Below are positions 52,076 to 61,235 of a DNA stretch of 64,000 bases, piece by piece. The notes under the pieces are model-generated. The model searched no databases. It had not been told where the DNA came from and worked only from the letters and a program-made list of their open reading frames with translations. Numbering within the stretch: the first letter of the stretch is position 1; every line of letters starts with the position of its first letter. The position numbers and the translations under genes are program-made. Source of the DNA: JAVVHE01 sp038238915 (lineage in GTDB: Bacteria > Pseudomonadota > Alphaproteobacteria > Sphingomonadales > Sphingomonadaceae); contig JBBSFH010000011.1 of assembly GCA_038238915.1 (NCBI GenBank), positions 54,060-118,059 on the forward strand, in the 5' to 3' direction.

Positions 52076-53001
52076 AAGCGCTAACCAAGCTCGCCTCGAT
52101 CGGCAGGCGCCTGTTCATGGCGGATCGTGATCTCGATGACATCAAGATCGCACAGGGTCAGATTCTCGAGGAACTCCATGTAACGCGCGATTATTCGCGC
52201 CTGAGTGATTATGAATTTAAAATATTCTCCCAATGGGGCGAAGACGGAATTATTGCGCACCTGATCCGCAACATCGATATCGCTAACAAGGCATTTGTCG
52301 AATTTGGTGTCGAGACTTTTGTCGAAGCGAATTGCCGCTATCTGCTGCAACGCGGGCAGTGGCGCGGCATGGTGATCGACGGCTCCGAGAGCAATATGGC
52401 GCGTCTGCGCGCGAGCTATTTCTTCTGGCGTTATCCGCTCCACGCCCGCGCATCTTTCATCACGCGCGAGAACATAGATTTGTTGCTGCGCGAAAGCGGC
52501 TTTGAGCGTGATTTGGGAATCCTGTCGGTCGATATCGATGGGGTGGATTACCACGTCCTCGAAGCGTTGGACGCGTGGCAGCCGCGCATCCTGATCGTCG
52601 AGTTTAACGGGCTGTTCGGCTATGATCGTGCAGTCAGCGTTCCCTATGCTGCGGATTTCGTTCGCGGGGCGCAACATTTCTCGAACCAATATTATGGTGC
52701 GAGCCTGCCCGCGTTCATTCATCTGGCGAACGCACGTGGCATGGCGCTCGTTGGCGTCAACAGTTCCCAGTCGAACGCCTTTTTTGTCAGGCGCACGCTT
52801 CTGAACGATCGCATTCGCGAAACCCCGCTCGATCAGGTCCGCGGTCACCCCGTGTTCCGCGAAGGGCGCAACGCTTCTGGAAAATTGACGTTCGCGGGCC
52901 CCAGCGCAAGCCGCGCGGGTATGGCGGACATGGCGTTGATCGACGTGATCACCGGCCAGACGCTGCGGGTCGGCGATCTGCCGGACGATCCGGCCCGGTA
53001 A
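52072..53001 (+). CDS. FkbM-like/Rossmann-fold protein in the polysaccharide locus
   Basis: The 309-aa protein starts MKALTKLASIGRRLFMADRD. The region EFKIFSQWGEDGIIAHLIRN, then KAFVEFGVETFVEANCRYLL, LLQRGQWRGMVIDGSESNMA and GILSVDIDGVDYHVLEAL, resembles FkbM-family methyltransferases and related uncharacterised sugar-modifying proteins. SAM binding is plausible at FVEFGVE. Substrate is unknown. It sits between an O-acetyltransferase and a sugar epimerase. Confidence 0.65.
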   Translation: MKALTKLASIGRRLFMADRDLDDIKIAQGQILEELHVTRDYSRLSDYEFKIFSQWGEDGIIAHLIRNIDIANKAFVEFGVETFVEANCRYLLQRGQWRGMVIDGSESNMARLRASYFFWRYPLHARASFITRENIDLLLRESGFERDLGILSVDIDGVDYHVLEALDAWQPRILIVEFNGLFGYDRAVSVPYAADFVRGAQHFSNQYYGASLPAFIHLANARGMALVGVNSSQSNAFFVRRTLLNDRIRETPLDQVRGHPVFREGRNASGKLTFAGPSASRAGMADMALIDVITGQTLRVGDLPDDPAR

Positions 53002-53022
53002 TCGCGGACGATTGCTCGTTCA

Positions 53023-53961
53023 ATGTCCCTGATCTGGATCACCGGCGGGCGCGGGTTCGTCGGCCGTCATCTCGCGCGCCACCTGTCGCAGTCGGGGCAG
53101 CGCGTCGTCGGCCTCGGCCACGGCCTGTGGAGCGAAGCGGAGGCGGCGGCGTGGGGCTATGCGCGCTGGGTCAATGGCGCGGTCGATGGCAGCAACCTGG
53201 CTCAACTCGCGCGCGATGGGGGGCCGCCCGTCACGGTCTATCACCTCGCCGGTGGATCGTCGGTCGGCGCAGCGTTCGCCAATCCGCACGAGGATTTCGC
53301 GCGCACCGTGGGCAGCAGCGCCGATCTGCTCGATTGGCTGCGCCTCGCCGCGCCCGCCGCGCGCGTCGTCATCGTATCGAGTGCGGCAGTCTACGGCGCG
53401 GGGCACGAGGCATCGATCGCGGAAGACGCACCCACGCGGCCCTATTCGCCCTACGGCGCGCACAAATTGATGATGGAACAGCTCGCGCGTTCATATGCGG
53501 TCAATTTCGGGCTGAACGTGGCGATCGTGCGATTGTTTTCTGTCTATGGTCCGTGGCTGCGCAAGCAACTGCTGTGGGATTTGTGCCAGCGCCTTGCGAC
53601 GCAGCCCGAGTGCATCGAACTCGGCGGTGGCGGTCACGAACTGCGCGACTGGACGCATGTGCAGGATGTCGCGCGCCTGCTCGAGGCCGCCGCTACGCTC
53701 GCGAGCGTGCACGCCCCGGTCCTGAACGGCGGCAGCGGCGTGGCCACGCGCGTCGGCGAGATCGCGGCGCTCGTGGCGCAATCCTGGGGCGGGGGGACGC
53801 GCATTGCGTTTTCGGGTCGCTCGCGCCCCGGCGATCCCGCACGACTGGTGAGCGATCCCGCGCGCCTCGCCGCCATGGGCTTCAGCTTCACGATCCCCGT
53901 GGTCGAAGGCGTGGAAGATTATGTGCGCTGGTTCCGCTCGAACGCTGCGGGCGGGCAATGA
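53023..53961 (+). CDS. NAD-dependent sugar epimerase/dehydratase (extended SDR)
   Basis: The 312-aa protein opens with the dinucleotide motif LIWITGGRGFVGRHLARHL. It has the SDR active site in VVIVSSAAVYGAG and the YxxxK motif in YSPYGAHKLMMEQL, as well as RLFSVYGPWLRKQL and a C-terminal HELRDWTHVQDVARLL. It probably acts on a nucleotide sugar of the polymer; C4 epimerase or dehydratase cannot be told apart. Its stop overlaps the glycosyltransferase start (ATGA). Confidence 0.85.
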   Translation: MSLIWITGGRGFVGRHLARHLSQSGQRVVGLGHGLWSEAEAAAWGYARWVNGAVDGSNLAQLARDGGPPVTVYHLAGGSSVGAAFANPHEDFARTVGSSADLLDWLRLAAPAARVVIVSSAAVYGAGHEASIAEDAPTRPYSPYGAHKLMMEQLARSYAVNFGLNVAIVRLFSVYGPWLRKQLLWDLCQRLATQPECIELGGGGHELRDWTHVQDVARLLEAAATLASVHAPVLNGGSGVATRVGEIAALVAQSWGGGTRIAFSGRSRPGDPARLVSDPARLAAMGFSFTIPVVEGVEDYVRWFRSNAAGGQ

Positions 53962-55130
53962 TCCGCGTTGCCTTCACGCTGATCGGCGGGGCGAAGTGGA
54001 CGGGGGGGTATAATTACCTGATCAACCTGCTGCGCGTGCTGAACGATCACGCGCCCGAGCGCATCGCTCCGGTTCTGTTCGTTGGCGAGGATGTGCCCGA
54101 GGCCGATCTGGAGCCGTTTGCGGCGCTGGGGACGGAGCGCGTGCGCGACGCCGCCTTCGATGAGCCCCGGCGCGGCAAGGCGCTCCTGAGGGCGCTTCTG
54201 ATGGGGCGAGATTCGCGGATGCATGCCGCGTTCGTGCGGCACCGGGTGCAGGCGATCTGGGAGGTGGCGAGCTTCTTCGGCTGGCGGACATCGATCCCGA
54301 CGCTGGCGTGGATGCCCGATTTCCAGCACCGCCGTTTGCCGCACCTGTTCTCCCGTGCCGCACGCGCGCGCCGCGATCTGGGGCTTGGCGCCCAGCTATG
54401 GTCCGGAAGACGGATCATGCTCAGCAGCGAGGACGCGCGCGCGGACTGCGAACATTTTTTCCCCGCCGCGCGCGGGCGCACCGAAGTGGTGCGCTTCGCA
54501 ACCCCGCGCCTCGCACCTCCGGACCTGGCGGAGGCGCGCGCCGTGGCGGATCGTTACGGTCTTCCGGACGCCTTCTTTTATCTGCCCAACCAGTTCTGGA
54601 TCCACAAGAACCACACGCTCGTCGTGCGCGCGCTCGCCGCTATCCGCGCGCGCGGGCAGGAACCGCCCACGGTGGCCGCATCGGGGCAGGGCGAGGATCC
54701 GCGTCGGCCGGGCCATTTCGCAGCCTTGAGCGCGATGATCGCCGAAGCGGGACTATCGACGTCGATGCCGCTGCTGGGCCTGATCCCTTATCCGCACGTC
54801 ACGCTGCTGATGCGTGCGAGCCTGGCACTCATCAACCCGTCGCTGTTCGAAGGGTGGAGCACCCCTGTGGAGGAAGCCAAGGCCACGGGTACGCCGATGC
54901 TGCTCTCCGATCTGCGCGTGCACCGCGAGCAGTTTCCCGAGGCGATCTTCTTCGATCCGCACGATGCCGACGCGCTCGCGGACGCAATAATGCGCTTCGC
55001 GCCTATTGGAGAGGCCACGCGCGCCGAACGCGCGGCGCAGGGCGCGCACCGCTCGGTCGAGGCGGCGGCGGCGTTCGCCACCGCGTTTGCCGATGCGATC
55101 GAGCGCACCGTGCTCCAGCATTCCCGATGA
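53958..55130 (+). CDS. GT4-type glycosyltransferase
   Basis: The 390-aa protein begins MIRVAFTLIGGAKWTGGYNY. The GT4 C-terminal half is clear: YLPNQFWIHKNHTLVVRALA, PLLGLIPYPHVTLLMRASLA and INPSLFEGWSTPVEEAKATG, where the final E is the donor-binding glutamate. It likely transfers a hexose or fucose to the repeat unit. It is coupled to the epimerase upstream and separated from gmd by a hairpin. Confidence 0.88.
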   Translation: MIRVAFTLIGGAKWTGGYNYLINLLRVLNDHAPERIAPVLFVGEDVPEADLEPFAALGTERVRDAAFDEPRRGKALLRALLMGRDSRMHAAFVRHRVQAIWEVASFFGWRTSIPTLAWMPDFQHRRLPHLFSRAARARRDLGLGAQLWSGRRIMLSSEDARADCEHFFPAARGRTEVVRFATPRLAPPDLAEARAVADRYGLPDAFFYLPNQFWIHKNHTLVVRALAAIRARGQEPPTVAASGQGEDPRRPGHFAALSAMIAEAGLSTSMPLLGLIPYPHVTLLMRASLALINPSLFEGWSTPVEEAKATGTPMLLSDLRVHREQFPEAIFFDPHDADALADAIMRFAPIGEATRAERAAQGAHRSVEAAAAFATAFADAIERTVLQHSR

Positions 55131-55176
55131 CGCGCCGTCACGCGAGTTGGCGCATACTCAAACTGACGGTACAGCG

Positions 55177-55199
55177 GCGGCGCGCGATCCGCGCGCCGC
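55177..55199 (+). other. Strong 10-bp hairpin between glycosyltransferase and gmd
   Basis: GCGGCGCGCG-ATC-CGCGCGCCGC forms a perfect 10-bp stem with a 3-nt loop, 47 bp after the transferase stop. No T run follows, so it is not a classic terminator. It might slow transcription or protect mRNA ends between the two operon halves. Confidence 0.5.
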
Positions 55200-55238
55200 G
55201 CGTGACGCGCTCAAGCTCTTGTGAAAGCCGGAAGACCG

Positions 55239-56354
55239 ATGGAACGTAAACGCGCGCTGGTGACCGGGATCACCGGGCAGGACGGGGCCTATCTGGCCGA
55301 ATTGCTGCTCGCGAAGGGCTATGAAGTCCATGGTATCAAGCGGCGTGCGTCGCTGTTCAATACCGATCGCATCGATCATCTCTACCAAGATCCGCATATC
55401 GCCGGGCGGCGACTGATGCTCCACTACGGCGATCTTTCGGACTCGACCAACCTCGTGCGCCTCGTACAGCAAATCCAGCCCGACGAGATCTACAACCTCG
55501 CCGCGCAGAGCCATGTCGCAGTGAGTTTCGAGCAACCCGAATATACCGCAAATACCGATGGCGTCGGCACGCTGCGCCTGCTTGAAGCGATCCGTATTGC
55601 AGGGCTGGAACGCAAGACGCGCTTTTACCAGGCCTCGACTTCGGAACTTTATGGGCTGGTACAGGAAACCCCGCAGCGCGAGACGACACCCTTCTACCCG
55701 CGCAGCCCCTATGCGGTGGCAAAACTCTACGCCTATTGGATCGTAGTCAACTACCGCGAGGCCTATGGGATTTATGCGTGCAACGGCATCCTGTTCAATC
55801 ATGAAAGCCCGATGCGCGGCGAGACTTTTGTTACCCGCAAGATCACGCGCGCAATGTCACGCATCGCGCTTGGACTTCAGGATTGTCTGTATCTGGGCAA
55901 CATGAACGCGCTGCGTGACTGGGGCCATGCGCGCGATTACGTCGAGATGCAGTGGCGGATGCTCCAGCAGGATACACCAGAAGATTTCGTGATCGCAACG
56001 GGCGTGCAGCATAGCGTTCGCGATTTCGTGCTCGCGGCGGCGCGCGAACTGAATATCGACCTACAATTCGAGGGCGAGGGATTGGAAGAGGTTGCAGTCG
56101 TGACCAATGCGCCCAATGATCGCCCGCTCAAACCCGGACAGATCGTGGTGCGTGTCGATCCGCGATACTTCCGGCCAACAGAGGTCGAGACATTGCTCGG
56201 CGATCCCACGCGCGCACGCGAGAAGCTCGGGTGGACGCCGACCACCAATTTTGCTGAACTCGTCGCCGAGATGGTGCGCGAGGATTTCGCCGCCGCGTCG
56301 CGCGACGAACTCGTCAAGACGCACGGTTACAAGACCTATGATTTCAATGAATAG
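55239..56354 (+). CDS. gmd: GDP-mannose 4,6-dehydratase
   Basis: Gmd turns GDP-mannose into GDP-4-keto-6-deoxymannose. The ATG at 55239, after GGAAG, gives 371 aa. Features are LVTGITGQDGAYLAELLLAK, GIKRRASLFNTDRIDHLY, the active-site TSELYGLVQE, the YxxxK motif in PRSPYAVAKLYAYW and LFNHESPMRGETFVTRKIT. It overlaps fcl by 8 bp; together they make GDP-L-fucose. Confidence 0.97.
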   Translation: MERKRALVTGITGQDGAYLAELLLAKGYEVHGIKRRASLFNTDRIDHLYQDPHIAGRRLMLHYGDLSDSTNLVRLVQQIQPDEIYNLAAQSHVAVSFEQPEYTANTDGVGTLRLLEAIRIAGLERKTRFYQASTSELYGLVQETPQRETTPFYPRSPYAVAKLYAYWIVVNYREAYGIYACNGILFNHESPMRGETFVTRKITRAMSRIALGLQDCLYLGNMNALRDWGHARDYVEMQWRMLQQDTPEDFVIATGVQHSVRDFVLAAARELNIDLQFEGEGLEEVAVVTNAPNDRPLKPGQIVVRVDPRYFRPTEVETLLGDPTRAREKLGWTPTTNFAELVAEMVREDFAAASRDELVKTHGYKTYDFNE

Positions 56355-57300
56355 CGTGGCGCCTTTCGCGATCGAGGGCAAGCGCGTCTGGGTCGCGGGG
56401 CATCGCGGCATGGTCGGATCAGCGGTGGTGCGCCGTCTGGAACGCGAGAACTGCGTGGTGTTGACCGCAGACCGCGCCGAACTCGATCTGATCGATCCCG
56501 CAGCGGTAAACACTTGGCTCGCGCGCGAACGTCCACACGCGGTGGTGCTGGCGGCGGCGCGCGTCGGCGGAATCCTCGCCAACGACAGCTATCCGGCGGA
56601 CTTTCTGTACGATAATCTGATGATCGCCGCCAACGTCATCCACGCCGCCGCGCGAAATGGCGTTGAAAAGCTGCTGTTCCTGGGATCGAGCTGCATTTAT
56701 CCAAAGTTGGCATCGCAGCCGATCGCCGAGGATTCGCTGCTTACCGGTCCGCTCGAACCCACAAACGAATGGTATGCCATCGCCAAGATCGCCGGGATCA
56801 AGCTGGCGCAGGCGTATCGCAAGCAGCACGCCAGCGATTTCATCTCGGCAATGCCGACAAACCTTTACGGCCCCGGTGACAATTACGATCTGCAATCGAG
56901 CCATGTGGTGCCCGCGCTGATTCGCAAGATGCACGAGGCGCATGTTTCGGGTGCGCCGCAAGTGATCGTCTGGGGATCGGGCACGCCACGCCGCGAGTTC
57001 CTCCACGTCGACGATCTGGCAGACGCGCTCATCCATCTGTTGCGCCACTATTCGCAAGCGGAACATATCAATGTCGGCTACGGCGACGATGTAACCATCC
57101 GCGAACTCGCCGAGACGATTGCGCGTGTTGTGGGCTTTACCGGCGCGCTCACATTCGATGCGACCAAACCCGATGGCACGCCGCGCAAGCTGATGGACAG
57201 CCAGCGCCTCCATGCGACCGGCTGGAAGCCGAGCATCGCCCTCGAAGCGGGGCTGGCGCGCACCTACGCTAATTTCGTGGCCGGAAACCGGCGGCGATGA
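56347..57300 (+). CDS. fcl: GDP-L-fucose synthase
   Basis: Fcl epimerises and reduces GDP-4-keto-6-deoxymannose to GDP-L-fucose with NADPH. The ATG at 56347 yields 317 aa. Motifs are VWVAGHRGMVGSAVVRRL, FLGSSCIYPKLASQPI with the active-site Ser-Cys pair, TNEWYAIAKIAG with YxxxK, and NLYGPGDNYDLQSSHVVPAL. Its start lies within the last codons of gmd. The following glycosyltransferase overlaps its stop by ATGA and may use the product. Confidence 0.96.
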   Translation: MNSVAPFAIEGKRVWVAGHRGMVGSAVVRRLERENCVVLTADRAELDLIDPAAVNTWLARERPHAVVLAAARVGGILANDSYPADFLYDNLMIAANVIHAAARNGVEKLLFLGSSCIYPKLASQPIAEDSLLTGPLEPTNEWYAIAKIAGIKLAQAYRKQHASDFISAMPTNLYGPGDNYDLQSSHVVPALIRKMHEAHVSGAPQVIVWGSGTPRREFLHVDDLADALIHLLRHYSQAEHINVGYGDDVTIRELAETIARVVGFTGALTFDATKPDGTPRKLMDSQRLHATGWKPSIALEAGLARTYANFVAGNRRR

Positions 57301-58097
57301 AGATCAGCGTCGTCACGGTCGCGTATAATTCGGCTGCCACCATTGCGGACACGCTGCGCTCGGTCGCGGCGCAGGACTGGCCCGACTACGAGCATATCAT
57401 CGTCGATGGCGGCTCGAAAGACGATACGATGGCGATCGTCGCGCGCCACGCGCACCCGCGGCTGAGCGCGGTCAGCGAGTCCGACAAAGGCCCCTATGAC
57501 GCGATGAACAAAGGCCTCGCGCGCGCGACCGGCGACGCGATCGGCTTCCTCAATTCGGATGATTTCTTCTGCCGTCCCGATGCGCTGCGACTGATCGCGG
57601 GCGCGTTCGAGGGCGGTGCAGACTGTGTGGCGGGCGCGACGACGGTGGTTCATCGCACACACCCGTTGCGCGTCCAGCGTCACTACGGTGTGCGCGCCTA
57701 TGCACGCTGGATGCTGCGGTTTGGCCATATGCCGCCGCACCCGTCCTTCTATGTTCGGCGATCGGTGATCGACCGTGTTGGTGGATTCGATCCCGCGTTC
57801 CGCATCTCGGGAGATTTCGACTGGATGGTGCGGCTTCTGCTTCGTCACCGCGCCCGGATGGCGATCGTTCCCCAAACGCTCGCGGCTTTCCGAGAGGGTG
57901 GTCTGAGCACGCGCGATTTCACTGCCAAGATGACGATCAACCGTGAAATGGGCCGCTCGCTCCGATCAAACGCGGTCGCCAGCAACCTTGCGCTTTTGTG
58001 GGGGCGCTATCCCTTCAAAATGACGCAGTTGCTGGGGCGGCCGAAGGATTACCCGCGCTATCTGGGTGCGATGGGATTGCCTACCCCGCCACCCTGA
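57297..58097 (+). CDS. GT2-type glycosyltransferase
   Basis: The 266-aa protein starts MKISVVTVAYNSAATIADTL. The GT-A fold shows IIVDGGSKDDTM, SDKGPYDAMNKGLARATGD and LNSDDFF with the metal-binding SDD in place of DxD. The acceptor end is RISGDFDWMVRLLLRH. Its position right after fcl and overlap with it suggest a fucosyltransferase or a step on fucose; this is inference. Its end overlaps the convergent plsC gene by 17 bp. Confidence 0.9.
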   Translation: MKISVVTVAYNSAATIADTLRSVAAQDWPDYEHIIVDGGSKDDTMAIVARHAHPRLSAVSESDKGPYDAMNKGLARATGDAIGFLNSDDFFCRPDALRLIAGAFEGGADCVAGATTVVHRTHPLRVQRHYGVRAYARWMLRFGHMPPHPSFYVRRSVIDRVGGFDPAFRISGDFDWMVRLLLRHRARMAIVPQTLAAFREGGLSTRDFTAKMTINREMGRSLRSNAVASNLALLWGRYPFKMTQLLGRPKDYPRYLGAMGLPTPPP

Positions 58098-58806
58098 GCG
58101 GCCGTGGCACGAGCATCGCGATGTTGATCGCCGCGTGCAGCCTGTCCTCGAACGCAGCGCGCGGCAGGTCGATCGGGATCGGTTCCTGAAACGCGAAGGT
58201 CAGCGCGCCTGGCCGGGGCAGTCGGCCCGATGGCCATACGCACCCGCTGTCGAGTGCGAGCGGGACCACTGGCAGGCGCAGCAGCTGGTAGAGCGCGCTG
58301 ACGCCGGGTTTGAGTGGCGGTGCTTCGCCTGGGCGCACGCGCGTGCCCTCGGGGAAGATCAGGATCACGCGCCCCGCCGCCGCCGCCGCGCGCCCCGCGC
58401 GCAGCATCGCGCGGATCGCACCCGCGCCCGCCGCCGCGCCATCGTCGCGGTCGACGGGCATGGCACCGTGGCGGCGGGCGAAGAAGTGCCAGAACGGGAT
58501 GCCGAGCAGCGCGCGCTTGAACACGATCGCCGGGCTATCCAGCAGCACCAGCAGCACCAGCGTCTCGTAGAGCGATTGATGCTTGGCCGCGACGATCACC
58601 GGGCCACGCGGAACGGTGCCCTCCACAACCAGCCTGATCCCCAACACGCCCCGCACAAGCGACCGAAACGTGCGACCCCACAAGCGCGCGCCGCGATGGA
58701 TCGCGCCCGGTGCCAGCAGCTCGGCGAGCGCGGTGCCAAGATAGATCGGCACGCTAAGCCCGACGAACAGCAGCACGAACAGCGCGAAGCGCGCGGCGCT
58801 TATCAT
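58081..58806 (-). CDS. plsC: 1-acyl-sn-glycerol-3-phosphate acyltransferase
   Basis: PlsC acylates lysophosphatidate in phospholipid synthesis at the inner membrane. The start at 58806 (MISAARFALFVLL) overlaps the ydcF stop by ATGA and gives 241 aa. The N-terminal helix is followed by the HX4E variant AAKHQSLYETL (rather than HX4D), the RHGAMPVDRDD segment, and IFPEGTRVRPGEAP. Alphaproteobacterial PlsC proteins often have Glu in this place. Confidence 0.9.
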   Translation of the reverse strand: MISAARFALFVLLFVGLSVPIYLGTALAELLAPGAIHRGARLWGRTFRSLVRGVLGIRLVVEGTVPRGPVIVAAKHQSLYETLVLLVLLDSPAIVFKRALLGIPFWHFFARRHGAMPVDRDDGAAAGAGAIRAMLRAGRAAAAAGRVILIFPEGTRVRPGEAPPLKPGVSALYQLLRLPVVPLALDSGCVWPSGRLPRPGALTFAFQEPIPIDLPRAAFEDRLHAAINIAMLVPRPLRVAG

Positions 58807-59429
58807 GCCGCTTCGGCACGGCGCACGAACGCGCGCCACAGCCATTTATGATATTCGAGCATCCAACGCTCCCCCGAAGCGCGCGAGACGACAGGATCGG
58901 GTAGGATGGTCACGGCGGGACCGAGCTCGGCCGCAAGTTCCAGCTCGGCACGGCGGATATGATAGTCCGATGTTACGAGCCGGACCGCGCGGACCTTGCG
59001 CTTGCGCACCCAGGCGGCGGTTTCCTCGGCGTTGGAGCGCGTATCGGTCGCGGTGTGGCCGAGCTCCACACAGCATGTGAACAGCGCGAGCGGGACATGC
59101 GCCGTGGCCGCGAGCCGGACTGGTCCGGCGCGCCCGCCAACACCCGAAATGAACATGCGCGGTGCCGCGCCCGCGCGCAGCCGCGCGAGGCCGCGCACGA
59201 TGCGGCCCTCGTCCCCGGTCAGCACCACGACCGCGTCGGTGTGCAGCGTGGGCGGTACGGCGCGCACGGGCACGCCGACGAACCACGCAAGGCCCGAGCC
59301 CCATGCGAGCACACCGAGCCCCGCGATCCGCGCAATCCATCGAAACACCCTGGCGGAGTCGCACGCCGTCGCGTCGGCTGTCCAGCGCGCTTGCCCGCGC
59401 ACCCGCGCCCGTGCTTCAAGCATGGTCAT
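58803..59429 (-). CDS. YdcF/DUF218 family protein
   Basis: The 208-aa product has one N-terminal helix (WIARIAGLGVLAWGSGLAWF) then a DUF218 domain: DAVVVLTGDEGRIVRGLARL, TDTRSNAEETAAWVRKRK and RLVTSDYHIRRAELEL. Related SanA/ElyC proteins act in envelope polymer metabolism; the exact reaction is unknown. The first ATG (59429) shares bases with the divergent Zn-ribbon start; 59423 is an alternative. Its stop overlaps plsC. Confidence 0.87.
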   Translation of the reverse strand: MTMLEARARVRGQARWTADATACDSARVFRWIARIAGLGVLAWGSGLAWFVGVPVRAVPPTLHTDAVVVLTGDEGRIVRGLARLRAGAAPRMFISGVGGRAGPVRLAATAHVPLALFTCCVELGHTATDTRSNAEETAAWVRKRKVRAVRLVTSDYHIRRAELELAAELGPAVTILPDPVVSRASGERWMLEYHKWLWRAFVRRAEAA

Positions 59430-59838
59430 GGAATTGATCTGTCCACACTGCGCCGCACGCTACCGGATCGCGGCCGACGCGGTCCCGCCCGAAGGCCGCA
59501 CCATCCAGTGCGCCAAATGCGGCGACCACTGGTTCGAGCCAAGTCCTGCGGATCGGGAAGCAATTGGCGCGGGCGAACCCGTTTCGGCGGAACCGATGAT
59601 CGATGGCGGCGTGCTTGGCGAAGCGGTTCCGGAACTGGGTGCGGCCGCCCCGCATGTGCTCGCCATCGGTCCGGCGTTCACCGACGCAGCGCCGATACCG
59701 CTCGCGGTGACCGATGCGCAAACCGTGGCGACAGCGCGCGGGTTGGGTATGGTTGGCTGGGTGCTGCTGCTGCTGGTGCTCGGACTGATCGGTGCTGGCG
59801 TTTACGCGTATCAGACGGGCAGGCTGCTGATCCCCTGA
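59428..59838 (+). CDS. MJ0042-type Zn-ribbon membrane protein
   Basis: The 136-aa protein starts MELICPHCAARYRIAADAVP, and CPHC with a second CAKC about 20 residues later form a zinc ribbon of the MJ0042 type. An acidic, Ala/Pro-rich stretch follows. One membrane helix lies near the end (GMVGWVLLLLVLGLIGAGVY). A start two codons earlier (59422) is possible. Its end overlaps the convergent MATE gene by 28 bp. Function is unknown; related proteins are common in sphingomonads. Confidence 0.8.
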   Translation: MELICPHCAARYRIAADAVPPEGRTIQCAKCGDHWFEPSPADREAIGAGEPVSAEPMIDGGVLGEAVPELGAAAPHVLAIGPAFTDAAPIPLAVTDAQTVATARGLGMVGWVLLLLVLGLIGAGVYAYQTGRLLIP

Positions 59839-61187
59839 CGCGCCGTATCGCGTGCCTTCCACGCAAAACGGCCGCCCTGTGCCAGTGCCGCGACCACCAT
59901 GCCCCATATCAGCGCATCGACGAGCGCGAGCGGCCCGGCACCCCGGTGGACCCACCACCAGCCCAGCCCGCCCATCACGCCGAAGAAGCTGACGATGCTG
60001 ATCGCGCCCGCCCACACCTGATCGCCAAGCGAGCGCAGCGCGAACAGGAATACCAGTTGCACGCCATCGAACGGCAGCCATGGCGCGAGCCGTATGAGCA
60101 TCGCGGTGCCGAGCGTCACCACTCCCGGATCGGATGAGACCAGCGGCATCAGCCGCCCCGCCCAAAGCCGGTAGGCGAGCGCGAACATCAGCAGCGCGAT
60201 CAGCGCCAGTCCCACCGCCAGGTAGCCGCGCCGCGCGATCTCGCCGCGCTCGCCCGCGCCGACCGCGTTGCCTACGCGGACCCCCGCCGCCGATCCGAGC
60301 CCGATCCCCGCAGCGATCGACACCGTATGCCACGCGGTCGCTGCCTGGAACGCGCCCGCGATGTCAGCGCCAAAGCGCGTGGAGAGCGCGATCAGCACGC
60401 TGAAGCCGATCAGTTCCAGCCCAGCCGAAACGCCGGGCGCGACCGCGAAGCTGCGCAGCGCCGCACCTTCGCGCCACGCCCGTCGCCACCGTGCGGCGAA
60501 CGGCTCGGCGACGCGGGCTACGCCCCAGTACGCCGCATCGGGCATCAGGTGGACGTAGAGCAGGATCTCCGCCGCCGCGATGCTGACCGCGATCGCGGTG
60601 CCGAGCGCCGCACCGCCCGCCCCCAGCGCGGGCAACCCCGCGTGCCCTCCGATTAGCGCCCACGCGAGCAGCGCATTCACGGGAAAACTGGCAAGGTTGA
60701 TCACCATCGCCACGCGCGGTCGGCTGATGCCTTCGAGGAAATAGCTCGTCGCGATAAACGCGAGCTGCGGCGGATAGGCGAGGGCCATCATTCGCACGTA
60801 GAACGCCCCGCCAGCGCGCAGATCGGCGGGAACGCCCGCGATGCGCATCAGCCAGTCCGCGCCCAGCCACAGCGCCACGATCGCCACCAGTGCCATCGCG
60901 GCGGCGAACACCAGCCCCTGGCGCAGCACATCGCCCGCGCGCGCAGGTTCGCCCGCGCCATCCGCTCGCGCTGCAAAGACAAGAATGCCCGATAGCGACG
61001 CAAGCGCGCACACGATCGCCACGTAGGTGATCGCACGCCCCGCCGAGAGGTGACCAAGCTCGTGCGTGCTCGCGTGGCCCACCAGCGCGGTATCGATGAG
61101 GTTGAGCCCGATCCAGTGGAGGTTGGTCAGCGCGACCGGCCACGCGAGCGCAAGGATGCGCCTCGCTTCGGCAATGATGTCCTTCAT
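59811..61187 (-). CDS. MATE-family multidrug exporter
   Basis: The 458-aa protein starts at 61187 (MKDIIAEARRILALAWPVAL). Twelve membrane helices in two halves are visible; the pattern of WPVALTNLHWIGLNLIDTAL with PVNALLAWALIGGHAGLPAL in the first half and AAGVRVGNAVGAGERGEIAR in the second is typical of MATE exporters of the NorM branch. Substrates are organic cations exchanged for protons or Na+. It is transcribed away from tRNA-Leu. Confidence 0.92.
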   Translation of the reverse strand: MKDIIAEARRILALAWPVALTNLHWIGLNLIDTALVGHASTHELGHLSAGRAITYVAIVCALASLSGILVFAARADGAGEPARAGDVLRQGLVFAAAMALVAIVALWLGADWLMRIAGVPADLRAGGAFYVRMMALAYPPQLAFIATSYFLEGISRPRVAMVINLASFPVNALLAWALIGGHAGLPALGAGGAALGTAIAVSIAAAEILLYVHLMPDAAYWGVARVAEPFAARWRRAWREGAALRSFAVAPGVSAGLELIGFSVLIALSTRFGADIAGAFQAATAWHTVSIAAGIGLGSAAGVRVGNAVGAGERGEIARRGYLAVGLALIALLMFALAYRLWAGRLMPLVSSDPGVVTLGTAMLIRLAPWLPFDGVQLVFLFALRSLGDQVWAGAISIVSFFGVMGGLGWWWVHRGAGPLALVDALIWGMVVAALAQGGRFAWKARDTARQGISSLPV

Positions 61188-61235
61188 CTTGCTCCCCACC
61201 GCGCACGCTGCTAACGGCCGCTCCCTACCCACCGT

